A stretch of DNA of 64,000 nt from Hyphomicrobiales bacterium (GCA_900473415.1 UCLR01000032.1:198990-262989); one strand, 5' to 3'; shown: positions 35,894 through 45,161, counted from the stretch's first letter. The notes: generated by a model from the letters alone, not told the origin. Numbers and translations are program-made.

Positions 35894-38196
35894 GCCGCAG
35901 TCGCTCTTCCGAAGTTGAAGCGGGGAACGGGGTTGGCGACCTCCGGCTGCGCCGGATCGACCAGCGCCGGATCGGCCGCGGAAGTCTCGAAGGCCAGCAT
36001 CAGCGCGTCGATCTGGGCGTCCCAGCGCTTGGTCTGCAGCCAGGCGTTGTGCTGGGAGGCGGCGCCGCGCGTGTAATCGGTGCTGCGCGAGATCGACTGC
36101 CGCTCGAGATGATAGAGCGAGACGGACGGCGCATAGACGATGCCGAAACCGGCCTTCCGGATCTTGAGGCAGAGATCGCTGTCCTCGTAATCACCGATCA
36201 CGTAGCTCTCGTCGAAGCCGCCGAGATCGTCGTAGAGCGCGCGCGGCATCGCGATGCAGGCGCCGGTGACGCCGGGCACGGGCCGCTCGACATTGGCCGG
36301 GCCATAGCTGGCCGGCATGCCCTTGAAATAGTGGTGGTTGAGCCAGATGCCCTTGCTGTCGCGCTTGAAGAGCAAGCCGGCATGCTGCAGCGAGCCGTCG
36401 TCATAGATCAGCTTCGGGCCGACGGCGCCGACGCGCCCGCGTCGGTCGAGCCTGGCGATCAGCGCCGCGAGCCAGCCATTCGTGGCCGGGATCACGTCCG
36501 AATTGACCATCGCTAGCACCTGCCCGCGCGCCAGCCGGGCGCCGGCATTGCAGGCGGCCGAGAAGCCGCCATTGCGGCGCATCGCGGCGAGATGCATCGG
36601 CAGGCCATAGGCGAGGTAGAGGCCGCCGAGCAGATGCGCGACCTCCGCCTCGTGCTCGGGGGAATCGAGCACATAGATCAGCTCGGCATTCTCGACGAAC
36701 CAGGGATCGCCAGCGAAGGCCGAGACCTGCACGCGCAGGAAGTCGTAGACGCGATAGAGCGGGATCACGACCGAGACCTTCGGCCGCGCCGGGCCACGCC
36801 CGTACTCCTTGACCGTCGGCTCGGCGCGATTCTCGCGCAGTTCCTCTTGGCAGGCGGCCAGAAGCGGCGCGAGCGTCGTCTCCAGCATGTCGGCGGTGAG
36901 GTATTGCGGCGGGATCGCGGCGAGAGCACGCGCCCGGATCGTCGCGGCATCGGCCGGCTGCACCGGCGGGCGCAGCGTCAGCGTCGTGCCGGATTTCAGC
37001 CTGATCTCACAGCGCGGCTGCAGCACCGGCGCACCGCCGGCATAATCGGGGGCCAGCGCCGCAAAGCCCGTTGCGGCGCGCGTCTCGCCCTCCTCGCCGG
37101 TCGGGAGACGCACTGGGAAGCGCTGCAGCCGGTCCAGCATCGGCACGGGCTCGCCCGCGCCGCGATGCAGCAACACCTCTTCCAGCAGTTCATCGGGATC
37201 GCGCAGCCAGCCACCGATCAGCAGGCCGGCGCCATTGCACAACGCCATGTCGAGCTCGGCGGCCGGCAGGTCGTCCTTGCGGCGCACATGCTGGACCGCG
37301 AGCGGCACGCGCCGCTGCATCTCGATCGCCAGGAGCCGCCCCTGCTCGGAAAGGCCGGCAAGTTGCTCCACAACCCAGTTGCGCAGGCCGTCGCGGCTCG
37401 CGGCCTTGCCGGCCCACCAGCGGCCGAGCGAGGGCGCGCCCGCCTGGCCCGGCAGGCTGCGGACAACGAGGCCGCGCTCGCCCTGCAGGATGAGAAGGCC
37501 GCCGCCGCGGGGAGGCGGCGCATCGAGCACGAGATGAAGCTCGCGCTTGCCGCTGCGGTCGGTGCTGCCCAGCCGCACGGGCGCGGTCGTGCGGGAAAGC
37601 CCGCCGGCGTCTAGGCGCGTCACGGTACGCGGCGCGCCGAAATCGACGGGAGCGAAGGTCTCGAACAACCAGCGCCCCTCGACCAGCGCCGCGGCGGGCT
37701 GCATCGCCACCGGCTTCGGGAAGAGTGCCAGCAGGAACTGGCGGAGGAAGGACAGATAGCTCGGAACCATGCCGAGGCCGAAGAGCGACGGCCAGGAGCC
37801 GACGAGCGCATTGGCCAGCGCAAGCCGCGCCCGCGGCGCCAGATCGCGCAGGATATCGGCCGGGTCGGCGGCGCCATGGACGAGGGCCGGATCGAAGCTT
37901 GCGGTGACGTCGCTCTGGGGGGCGTGGTCGGACAGCGTCGCCGTGATGAGGTCGCCGGAAGAGCGGAAGGCTACGGCGAGACGCTCGCGCCCGTCACGCA
38001 GTCCCAGCGAGACAGAAGCGGCGGCAAGGCGCCGGCCGCCGCTGGTCAGCGCGATTGACGGCTTGCCGAAGGGCGAGGCCTCGAGCGTCCAGCACAGCAG
38101 GAAGACGGAACCGCCGAGGCGGTGCAGCTCGAGTTGCGCCGAAGGCTGCTGGACGGGCGCGGCGGCCATGGCGGCGACGGGAGCGGGTGAAAACAT
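35890..38196 (-). CDS. Glycosyltransferase family 2 protein with large N-terminal extension
   Basis: 768 residues. Residues about 1-460 are unassigned, with repeated aliphatic segments and no clear motif. The C-terminal GT2 domain (about 465-740) has PKVSVVIPLYRVYDFL, LIYVLDSPEH, NGGFSAACNAGARLARG, AMVNSDVIPATNGWLAALIARL (donor DxD-like), VGAVGPKLIYDDGSLQHAG, PGVTGACIAMPRALYDDLGG and DYEDSDLCLKIRKAG (catalytic ED). The ATG at 38196 has AAGGA upstream; the frame is open earlier but low-complexity and Arg-rich. It is first of the overlapping glycan genes, downstream of the RTX gene. Confidence 0.85.
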   Translation of the reverse strand: MFSPAPVAAMAAAPVQQPSAQLELHRLGGSVFLLCWTLEASPFGKPSIALTSGGRRLAAASVSLGLRDGRERLAVAFRSSGDLITATLSDHAPQSDVTASFDPALVHGAADPADILRDLAPRARLALANALVGSWPSLFGLGMVPSYLSFLRQFLLALFPKPVAMQPAAALVEGRWLFETFAPVDFGAPRTVTRLDAGGLSRTTAPVRLGSTDRSGKRELHLVLDAPPPRGGGLLILQGERGLVVRSLPGQAGAPSLGRWWAGKAASRDGLRNWVVEQLAGLSEQGRLLAIEMQRRVPLAVQHVRRKDDLPAAELDMALCNGAGLLIGGWLRDPDELLEEVLLHRGAGEPVPMLDRLQRFPVRLPTGEEGETRAATGFAALAPDYAGGAPVLQPRCEIRLKSGTTLTLRPPVQPADAATIRARALAAIPPQYLTADMLETTLAPLLAACQEELRENRAEPTVKEYGRGPARPKVSVVIPLYRVYDFLRVQVSAFAGDPWFVENAELIYVLDSPEHEAEVAHLLGGLYLAYGLPMHLAAMRRNGGFSAACNAGARLARGQVLAMVNSDVIPATNGWLAALIARLDRRGRVGAVGPKLIYDDGSLQHAGLLFKRDSKGIWLNHHYFKGMPASYGPANVERPVPGVTGACIAMPRALYDDLGGFDESYVIGDYEDSDLCLKIRKAGFGIVYAPSVSLYHLERQSISRSTDYTRGAASQHNAWLQTKRWDAQIDALMLAFETSAADPALVDPAQPEVANPVPRFNFGRATAA

Positions 38197-38395
38197 CTGG
38201 GTTCCTTCGGGTCTTCCCTGGGGCCAATCCTGCCTTCGTCGGCGACTTTCCGACGGATCGAAGGAGTGGCGCCGGCCATGAAGGCCGGCGCCCCCTGGGG
38301 CGCGCTCCACAGGCGGGGTGAATGCGTCCCAGGGTCGTGTTCGGCGCGGCACCTGCCCACGGCCGCAAGCGGCCCGGCGGCAGGCGCCTCGGCTA

Positions 38396-39244
38396 TCAGG
38401 CCACCGTGAAGTAGGTGTTCGGGTCGGCCTGGATGTCCTCGGCCGTCACACCGACGAGGGTCAGCGTGTCGCCATGGCCCAGATCCACGACCGCATTGCC
38501 ATGAACCGTGGTGGTACGAGCCGCCACGTCCTCGGCCGAGGCCACGCCGGTGCCGTTGATGTCGGACGCGATCTGCAGCATGTCGCTGCCGTGCTCGAAA
38601 TCGAGCACCACGTCGTTGCCGCCGCCACCGGTGAAGACGAAGGTATCGGCACCCGCGCCGCCATGCAGGATGTCGTCGCCGGCACCGCCGAACAGCATGT
38701 CGTCGCCGGCGCCGCCCTGCAGGAGATCGGCACCATTGCCGCCCTGCAGAATGTCGTCACCCGCACCACCCTGGAGCGTGTCGGCACCATTGCCGCCCTG
38801 CAGGATGTCGAGGCCGTCGCCGCCCTGAAGGATATCGGCGCCATTGCCGCCCTGGAGGATGTCATCCCCAGTGCCGCCCTGCAGGATATCGTCGCCGTTA
38901 CCGCCGATCAGGACATCGGAGTCGGCATTGCCGCGCAGGATGTCGTCACCGTTGCCGCCCTGCAGGGTGTCGAAACCCTCGCCGCCGAACAGAGTGTCGT
39001 CGCCCTGCCCGCCCGAGAGCAGGTCGTCACCCAGCCCGCCGAACAGGCTGTCCTCGCCCTGCCCGCCGAAGAGAGCATCGTTGCCCCCATCGCCGAACAG
39101 CACGTCGTCGCCCTGTTCGCCGAACAGCGTGTCGACCTGGTCGCCACCATGGACGACGTCGTGACCTCCACCGGCGAGAATCACGTCACTAAATCGCGTT
39201 CCTATCAACGTGTCGTCGAACGCACTTCCTTCGATCGTTGCCAT
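38396..39244 (-). CDS. RTX-repeat calcium-binding protein, probable type I secretion substrate
   Basis: 282 residues. Starts MATIEGSAFDDTLIGTRFSD, then about 18 nonapeptide GGxGxDxLx repeats (residues about 17-220) that fold into a Ca-binding beta-roll, then a globular tail with FTGGGGNDVVLDFEHGSDML. No signal peptide, as expected for a T1SS substrate; HlyD- and PrtD-like genes lie upstream in the same direction. There is no protease, lipase or cytolysin domain, so it is not evidently a toxin and may be a surface or matrix structural protein. The ATG at 39244 follows GGAAG. Confidence 0.88.
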   Translation of the reverse strand: MATIEGSAFDDTLIGTRFSDVILAGGGHDVVHGGDQVDTLFGEQGDDVLFGDGGNDALFGGQGEDSLFGGLGDDLLSGGQGDDTLFGGEGFDTLQGGNGDDILRGNADSDVLIGGNGDDILQGGTGDDILQGGNGADILQGGDGLDILQGGNGADTLQGGAGDDILQGGNGADLLQGGAGDDMLFGGAGDDILHGGAGADTFVFTGGGGNDVVLDFEHGSDMLQIASDINGTGVASAEDVAARTTTVHGNAVVDLGHGDTLTLVGVTAEDIQADPNTYFTVA

Positions 39245-39383
39245 GAACACTTCCTTCGCGATCTGATGAACCCGGAGCCTTCCAACGGCCGCACCGCAGA
39301 AACTGAGGCCCAGGAACGGTTCCGGCAGCATCACAGAGCATGCCACCGCTCGACATCGTAAAGACTACTCGACAATTGTGTCC

Positions 39384-39421
39384 ATGCAACAAATCTATTG
39401 TGATTATTTTGCGATGCAACA
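39384..39421. promoter_or_regulatory. Direct repeat ATGCAACA, 30-bp spacing, upstream of the RTX gene
   Basis: The 304-nt gap 39245-39548 between the RTX gene and hlyD is AT-rich compared with its surroundings. It contains two copies of ATGCAACA at 39384 and 39414, spaced three helical turns, and the palindrome ACAATTGT near 39372. It probably holds the RTX gene promoter and a regulator site; no clear -35/-10 pair could be fixed. Confidence 0.35.
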
Positions 39422-39548
39422 CAGTTAAATTGCTATTTTAGGAAGATTCTTCTGCCGATAATAATGAGAATATACTTGCAAAATCGAACCAATATCTCGC
39501 CCCTGCATGCCCCTCGATAAGCCGGAGGCCATGACCGATCAGCCGGGC

Positions 39549-40904
39549 TCAATCCTCGCGGAAGGCGCGGTTGAAGCTGTCGGTGAACGGGGAAATCAGG
39601 TAGTCCACCGCCCGGCGCGCGCCGTTGACGATGAACACCTCGGCGGTCATGCCCGCATGCAACGTGACCTTGTAGTCGCGCAGGCTGTCAGGATCGATCT
39701 CGGCGCGCACCACGAAATAGGGAACGCCCGTCTTCTCATCTGTGAGTTGGTCTGGCGCGACATAGGTCACTTTCGCCTGCAACGGCGGCAGCAGCCGCGA
39801 GTTGAAGGCACTGAGCCGGACGCGGGTCGAAGCGCCGACACGCACCACGTCGATATCGCGCGGGTCCACCTTGGCCTCGACGACCAGCGGTTCGTGCTCC
39901 GGCACGATGTCGAGGATCGCCTCGCCGGCCGCGATGACGCTGCCCGCGGTTCGCATCCGGATATTGGAGACGATGCCTTCCTGCGGCGAGATGACGACGA
40001 GCCGGCGCAGCACATCCTGCGCCTGCACGATCCGCTCGGTCACCTCCGACAGCGTGAGCTGCGAGTCCTGGATATCGCTGGCGATCTCGCTCTGCCGTTC
40101 GAGGCTGATCGAAAGAATTTCGAGATTGGCGCCGGCGACGGCCTGCTCGGCCTTGGCCTTGCGTGCCGCGAATTCGCCGCCCCGGCCGGACAATTCACTC
40201 TGCTTGGTCTGCAGCTCGACGAGCTGGCTGCGCTTGGCGTAGCGCTTCTCATAGAGGTCGGACATGATCTTGACCTCATCGTCGATCAGCGAGCGCTGCC
40301 GCTGCGTGGCCTCGATCTGGGCCGCGAGCGCATCGGCCTCGGCCTTGTTCTGCTCGATGACACGCTGCTGGATCTGGATCTTGCCCTCCAGAACCTCTGC
40401 GCGCGATTTGAACAGCGTGCGTTCGGCGCGCAATACGTTGCGCGCGATCGGCGTCTCGCCCCGCTCGATATCGTCGGGAAAATCGACTTCCTTGGCGTTG
40501 GTTTGCTCGGCCCCGAGCCGTGCGAGCTTCGCCTCCAGCCCGACGCGCTTGGCCTGGAGCTGCAGGAGCTCAGCGCGCGCTCGCGCATCCTCGAGCTGCA
40601 GCAGCGGCTCGTCCTTGGTGACGCGCTCGCCCTCGGCCTTGAGCAGGGTCTTGAGGATGCCGCCTTCGAGGTGGCTGACGGTCTTGCGCTTGCTGTCGAC
40701 CGCCACAATGCCGTTGGCGACCGCCGCATTGTCGAGCCGCGCCGTGACGGCCCAGGCGCCGAAGCCGCCGAAGCCGACGCCAATCGCGGCCACCCCCGCC
40801 AGAACGAGGCTGCGCAGGCTCGGCACGCGCTCGTCCTGTTCCTCGACTTGGGGCAGGACGACGAGTGACTGCTCGGGCCGTTTGATGAGGGAACGTCCGG
40901 TCAT
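39549..40904 (-). CDS. Type I secretion system periplasmic adaptor, HlyD family
   Basis: 451 residues. N-terminal cytoplasmic part then an inner-membrane helix (LVLAGVAAIGVGFGGFGAWAV), lipoyl halves (AVDSKRKTVSHLEGGILKTLL and FVIS-type), a long coiled-coil hairpin (about 115-290) and a C-terminal barrel (VVEAKVDPRDIDVVRVG, GMTAEVFIVNGAR). Bridges the PrtD-like exporter and a TolC channel encoded elsewhere. It overlaps the exporter gene by 4 nt. Confidence 0.92.
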   Translation of the reverse strand: MTGRSLIKRPEQSLVVLPQVEEQDERVPSLRSLVLAGVAAIGVGFGGFGAWAVTARLDNAAVANGIVAVDSKRKTVSHLEGGILKTLLKAEGERVTKDEPLLQLEDARARAELLQLQAKRVGLEAKLARLGAEQTNAKEVDFPDDIERGETPIARNVLRAERTLFKSRAEVLEGKIQIQQRVIEQNKAEADALAAQIEATQRQRSLIDDEVKIMSDLYEKRYAKRSQLVELQTKQSELSGRGGEFAARKAKAEQAVAGANLEILSISLERQSEIASDIQDSQLTLSEVTERIVQAQDVLRRLVVISPQEGIVSNIRMRTAGSVIAAGEAILDIVPEHEPLVVEAKVDPRDIDVVRVGASTRVRLSAFNSRLLPPLQAKVTYVAPDQLTDEKTGVPYFVVRAEIDPDSLRDYKVTLHAGMTAEVFIVNGARRAVDYLISPFTDSFNRAFRED

Positions 40905-42670
40905 GCCGCACCTCCACGTACCTGTGCCGGCTTGGGCGGCGCCGTCACCACCGCCTCGGCGGCGGCAGGCTCGATCTCGACCCGCCCGCTCGGCGTGATC
41001 ATGCCGGCGATCGCCGCGCGCGGCCCGAATTGCTGGACGCGGCCGTCACGCAGCACCAGAAGCTTGTCGACGACCTGCATCACAGAGGGCCGATGCGCGA
41101 TCAGCACCACGATGGCCCCAGTCTCGCGGGCAGCCGCGACCGCCCGGATCAGGCTCTGCTCACCCTCGGCATCGAGATTGGCATTGGGCTCGTCGAGGAC
41201 GATGAGGCGCGGCATGCCGTAAAGCGCCCGCGCCAGGCCGATGCGCTGCCGCTGCCCGCCCGAGAGCTTGAAGTCGCCGTCGTTGACATTGGTGTCGTAG
41301 CCAAGCGGCAGCCGGCCGATCAGTTCATGCACGCCAGCGATGCGCGCCGCCTCGAGGATCGCGTGCGGATCGGGATCGCGCATGCGGGCGATGTTTTCGG
41401 CGATGGTGCCGTTCAGGAGCGACACGGACTGCGGGAGATAGCCGACCATGGCGCCGAAGGAGCCGCGCTCCCAGAGGAAGGTGCTGTGGCCGTCGAGATA
41501 GACGCCACCGACACTGGGCTTGAGCACACCGACCAGCAGCCGGGCCAATGTCGACTTGCCGGCGCCGGACGGACCAACGACACCCAGCACCTCGCCGGGC
41601 TCCAGCATGAAGGACACGCCCTTGATCACCGTCTGCTCCTGGCCCGGCGGCGCGAAGACGACGCGGTCGACGACCAGATCGCCCTGGCACGGCGGTGTCG
41701 GCACGGTCTGCCGCTGCGAGGTCCGGTTCAGGACGAGATCGCGCACACGCCTCCAGGCGCTCGCCGCGAGAATCCACTGGCGCCAGTCGGCAATCATCGA
41801 ATCGAAGGGCGCGAGCAGGCGCCCGAGCAGAATGCTCGCGGCCATCAGCGAACCGGCAGAGACCTCGTTGCGGATGATCAGCGTTGCGCCGGTCGCATAA
41901 ACGGCCAGCTGCATCGTCATGCGCGAAGAGCGCGTCACCGCGAAGATGAACTTGCCGCGGCGCGTGCCCATGTCGAGCTGCTCGATCATCGCGAGCTGCT
42001 GGCTGCGCCAACGGTGCGCCAGGGCCGGCAGCATGCCCATCGCCTCGATCGTCTCGGCATGGCGCAGGCTCGCACCGACCTCGTTGATGCTGGCGACGCC
42101 GGCCTCGTTGGCCTCCTTCAGCACGCGCCGGGTCAGCATGTCCGAGAGCGCACCGAGCAGCAGCAGGATGACCAGCGAGATCAGGCCGACGAGCCCGTAA
42201 ATCGGGTGCAGCGCGAAGAGGACGGTCAGGAAGATCGGTGACCAGGCCGCTTCCAGCGGCGTCGCGATGGCGGAGCTCGCGATGAAATAGCGAATGTCAT
42301 TGAGATCACGGATCGCCTGCGTCGAGAGCCCGGACCCCTGCTCCAGCGAGGCGCTTACGGCCGCCTGCAAGGCTGGCAGATTGAGCCGGCGCGCGAAGAT
42401 GCTCGCCATGGTCTGGAAAGTGAGCGCGCGAATAAATTCGATGGTGCCATACAGCGCCAGCGCCCCCACGCCGATCACAAGCAGCATCGTCAGAGTGTCC
42501 AGGCTGTGGCTGACGATAACCCGGTCCTGCACCTGCATCATGAAGAGCGGAACCGTCAGCAGCAGCAGGTTCACGCACAGGCTGAGGAAGGCCGCATATC
42601 CGAGACCGCCGACGAAGGATCGCTGGAGGCCTCGAATCAAAGCGTCGGGAGCCGGCTTCACCGCCTTCAT
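40901..42670 (-). CDS. Type I secretion system permease/ATPase (PrtD-like ABC exporter)
   Basis: 589 residues. N-terminal transmembrane domain of six helices (FLSLCVNLLLLTVPLFMMQV; VILLLLGALS) and C-terminal ABC domain with Walker A GPSGAGKST, Q-loop YLPQSVSLLNGTI, signature LSGGQRQRIGLARAL, Walker B LIVLDEPNANLD, and switch His in IAHRPS. No C39 peptidase domain, consistent with RTX export rather than double-glycine peptides. Predicted to energise secretion of the RTX protein two genes downstream. Confidence 0.93.
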   Translation of the reverse strand: MKAVKPAPDALIRGLQRSFVGGLGYAAFLSLCVNLLLLTVPLFMMQVQDRVIVSHSLDTLTMLLVIGVGALALYGTIEFIRALTFQTMASIFARRLNLPALQAAVSASLEQGSGLSTQAIRDLNDIRYFIASSAIATPLEAAWSPIFLTVLFALHPIYGLVGLISLVILLLLGALSDMLTRRVLKEANEAGVASINEVGASLRHAETIEAMGMLPALAHRWRSQQLAMIEQLDMGTRRGKFIFAVTRSSRMTMQLAVYATGATLIIRNEVSAGSLMAASILLGRLLAPFDSMIADWRQWILAASAWRRVRDLVLNRTSQRQTVPTPPCQGDLVVDRVVFAPPGQEQTVIKGVSFMLEPGEVLGVVGPSGAGKSTLARLLVGVLKPSVGGVYLDGHSTFLWERGSFGAMVGYLPQSVSLLNGTIAENIARMRDPDPHAILEAARIAGVHELIGRLPLGYDTNVNDGDFKLSGGQRQRIGLARALYGMPRLIVLDEPNANLDAEGEQSLIRAVAAARETGAIVVLIAHRPSVMQVVDKLLVLRDGRVQQFGPRAAIAGMITPSGRVEIEPAAAEAVVTAPPKPAQVRGGAA

Positions 42671-42845
42671 TCATACCTCCGAGGATGAGGATCGCGAGCG
42701 CAGGAGACGCCGCGGCGGCGCCCTAAAACCTGTACGCACTTGGCAGCATACAGGGTGGCACGCAGGGGGTGTCAAGATTATGACAGATTAGGGCTATAGT
42801 TGATTCTCTCAGAATTAAGCAAATTTGGCGGAAATATGAGATATT

Positions 42846-42872
42846 TTGAATTTTGAACCATTTTCAATTCAA
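42846..42872. promoter_or_regulatory. Nested palindromes (TTGAATT-N13-AATTCAA around TTGAA-N5-TTCAA)
   Basis: Found in the AT-rich 324-nt region (42671-42994) between the divergently transcribed exporter and MarR-like regulator genes. Both the outer and inner arms are perfect. Size and position fit a MarR-family operator controlling one or both transcription units. A flanking repeat ATTGAT...ATTGAT lies about 10 nt further at 42882-42897. Confidence 0.5.
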
Positions 42873-42994
42873 TGTGGTATTGATACAATATTGATCACAC
42901 GCCAAGTTTGCTGGCATGTGCTTTGCCTATAGGCTCAATGGAACAAATTGGGTTGGGGGTGATTTGGCTATTTTCGACCAGGCGGGGTTAGAGG

Positions 42995-43609
42995 ATGCAT
43001 TTGAAACTGCATGGCAGCGAGCAATTCGCAGGAGAGGCCCTGAATGGCCATCATCGAGCCCATGGAACTACCGAAATCGACGACGGTTCCGACCGCAGGA
43101 TTTCCCCGTTCGATCTCGCACGTGTGATCGAACGGGTGAGCCGGCGTTTCCTTGACTATCTCAGGCTCGAACTCGGCAAGCTCGGTATCGACGACATTTC
43201 ACCGTCGCAGGTGATGGTCGTCCTCACGATCGGACAAGGCGAGGTTGCGGTCCGCGACCTTCTGGACCGCGGTCACTACGGAGGCTCCAACGCCTCCTAC
43301 AATCTCAAGCAGCTCGTAGAGAGCGGCTATCTCGAGCGCGGCGCTTCGCCTCGGGATCGTCGGCTCGCGCGCATCTCGCTTTCGCTCAAGGGGCAGATGC
43401 TCTGCGAGAAACTGCGGCTGCTCGACGAAACGAGCCAGTTCGGTCCGCGCACCGACGGCGGCAACGACACGGATCTGTTGACGACGCACGAGACGCTGCG
43501 CCGGCTCGAACAATGGTGGAATGATTCCCTGCGCTATGGCGGCATCCTGATCGCATCATGCATGTCCTATTCGTTCATCGCGCAGGATCTGGTCAGTTCG
43601 CTGCTCTGA
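42995..43609 (+). CDS. MarR-like winged-helix transcriptional regulator
   Basis: 204 residues. After about 40 unconserved residues, a MarR-type winged helix: LARVIERVSRRFLDYL, ISPSQVMVVLTIGQGE, VRDLLDRGHYGGSNASYNLKQL (recognition helix), VESGYLERGASPRDRRLARIS (wing) and LSLKGQMLCEKL. This variant (LdtR-type in rhizobial relatives) regulates envelope genes. Its last 52 nt overlap the next glycosyltransferase gene, and a palindrome precedes it. It probably controls the type I secretion and glycan locus (inference). Confidence 0.82.
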   Translation: MHLKLHGSEQFAGEALNGHHRAHGTTEIDDGSDRRISPFDLARVIERVSRRFLDYLRLELGKLGIDDISPSQVMVVLTIGQGEVAVRDLLDRGHYGGSNASYNLKQLVESGYLERGASPRDRRLARISLSLKGQMLCEKLRLLDETSQFGPRTDGGNDTDLLTTHETLRRLEQWWNDSLRYGGILIASCMSYSFIAQDLVSSLL

Positions 43610-44766
43610 TCGCGAGCCTCGTCGCCCAGGGCGATGAGGTCACGCTGATCACCGAGCGTCCCGCGCCGGAACAGGCGGGGGTGCGGCAGTTCGCCTATGC
43701 GGTCGCCGAACCTTCGACACAGCATCCGGCGCTGGCGGCGACCGATTACCACCTGCGCACGGCCGAAGCCGTGGCCCGGCTGATGGAGCAGCTCCGGCCG
43801 AGCGACCCGCCCGACGTCGTCGTCGGGCATGTCGGCTGGGGCGGGCTCACCTTCGCGCGCGACGTGCTGCCCGATGCCTCTTTGCTGGGCTATTGCGAAT
43901 ATTATTATCGCAGTTCCGGCTCGGATCTCGATTTCGGCGCGACCGAACCAGTCTCCGTGACGGAACGTCAGCGTATACGTATGCGCAATGCTGCCCAGCT
44001 TCTGGCGCTTGACACGCTCGATGCTGCCTATGCCCCGACGCATTGGCAGCGCCAGCAATATCCGGCGGCCTACCGCCAGCGAATCGCGGTCTGCCACGAC
44101 GGCATCGACACCGATTTCTGCCGCCCCAATGCTCGCGCGAGCGTCACCCTGCCCGACGGCCGCCGGCTGGAACCGGGCGCGCCCGTCATCACCTTCGCGG
44201 CGCGTGATCTCGATCCCTATCGCGGCTATCCCCAGTTCATGCGCGCCGCCGCCATCCTCGCCGCCCGCCGGCCGGAGCTCATCTTCGTCGCGGTCGGCGG
44301 CGACGGTCCGGGCTATGGCCGGCCACGCGAGGACGGACGCGGCTGGCGCGAGGCGATGCTGGCCGAAACGGGACTTGCCGACCGCATCCTCCATATCCCT
44401 TGGCTTTCGCACGAAGAACTGATCCGGCTGTTCCAGGTCTCCGCCGTCCATGTCTATCTCAGCGTGCCGTTCGTGCTGTCCTGGTCGCTGCTGGAGGCAC
44501 TGGCCTGCGGCTGCCTCGTCGTCGGCTCCGATACGGCGCCGGTGAGGGAGGCGATCCGCGACGGCGTCAACGGCCTCCTCGTCCCCTTCCATGACGAGAC
44601 GGCGCTGGCCCGCCGCATCGAGGATGCCTACCGGCACGGCCCTCGCCTGCAGATGCTTCGGCAGGCGGCGCGCGAGACGGTGATCGGCAACTACGAGCGC
44701 ACGCGCTGCCTCGACCGGCAGATGAGCTGGATCGCGCGGCTTGGATATCAGGAGAGCGCCGCCTAG
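43558..44766 (+). CDS. Glycosyltransferase family 4 (GT-B) protein
   Basis: 402 residues. MHVLFVHRAGSGQFAALIASL, then DVVVGHVGWGGLTFARDVLP, and a GT-B donor domain (ITFAARDLDPYRGYPQFMRA, FVAVGGDGPGYG, VYLSVPFVLSWSLLEALACG with the Glu of the EX7E motif, SDTAPVREAI). A GT4-type enzyme of surface glycan synthesis. It starts inside the regulator gene (52-nt overlap), which suggests translational coupling of regulator and enzyme, and lies on the strand opposite the main glycan run. Confidence 0.83.
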   Translation: MHVLFVHRAGSGQFAALIASLVAQGDEVTLITERPAPEQAGVRQFAYAVAEPSTQHPALAATDYHLRTAEAVARLMEQLRPSDPPDVVVGHVGWGGLTFARDVLPDASLLGYCEYYYRSSGSDLDFGATEPVSVTERQRIRMRNAAQLLALDTLDAAYAPTHWQRQQYPAAYRQRIAVCHDGIDTDFCRPNARASVTLPDGRRLEPGAPVITFAARDLDPYRGYPQFMRAAAILAARRPELIFVAVGGDGPGYGRPREDGRGWREAMLAETGLADRILHIPWLSHEELIRLFQVSAVHVYLSVPFVLSWSLLEALACGCLVVGSDTAPVREAIRDGVNGLLVPFHDETALARRIEDAYRHGPRLQMLRQAARETVIGNYERTRCLDRQMSWIARLGYQESAA

Positions 44767-44819
44767 CCCGAGCTGCCTGCATGGCCCCATCCAGGAAACA
44801 CGTCCCGGGGTGGAAGCTT

Positions 44820-45161
44820 TCAGAGCGGGCCGGCCTCACCCTCCGGCAGCAGTCTTTCGTAGCGCCGCAGAGCCGCGTCGGCCTCTCGCCCCGCCTTGGT
44901 CAGCGAATATTCGACATGCAGGACGCGCCCGCTCAGGTCGCGGCGCTCGACATAGCCGGCCGCCTCCAGCGCCTTCAGCCGCGCCGAGAGCACGCGTGCC
45001 GAGACGCGGCCCTGCAGGTGCCTGCGAATCTCGCTGAAACGCAGAGATTCATGCTGAGCCAGCGCAAGAACCACATGGCTCATCCATTCCTGTGCGAAGA
45101 ATCTGAGCAACGGCTCCGCCGGGCAATGGTCGGCAGCCACCACTTCAATTTTGCTGTGCAT
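44820..45161 (-). CDS. HxlR family transcriptional regulator
   Basis: 113 residues, winged helix. HxlR signature: CPAEPLLRFFAQEWMSHVVLAL, LRFSEIRRHLQGRVSARVLSARLKALEAAGYVERRD and a C-terminal helix with RRYERLLPE. The usual single Cys of redox-sensing HxlR is at position 13 (DHCPA). Diverges from the isochorismatase-like operon with an 86-nt gap; an ACT-N7-AGT half-palindrome lies at 45187-45199. Likely regulates that operon in response to reactive electrophiles or oxidants (inference). Confidence 0.85.
   Translation of the reverse strand: MHSKIEVVAADHCPAEPLLRFFAQEWMSHVVLALAQHESLRFSEIRRHLQGRVSARVLSARLKALEAAGYVERRDLSGRVLHVEYSLTKAGREADAALRRYERLLPEGEAGPL

Noticed and set aside
38400..39200. Periodic DNA pattern resembling a tandem repeat or CRISPR
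   Set aside because: The 27-bp period is the coding reflection of RTX nonapeptides; there are no identical repeats with unique spacers.
38396..39244. RTX protein as a toxin
   Set aside because: Only repeats and a short tail are present; no cytolysin, protease or lipase domain or acyltransferase gene nearby.
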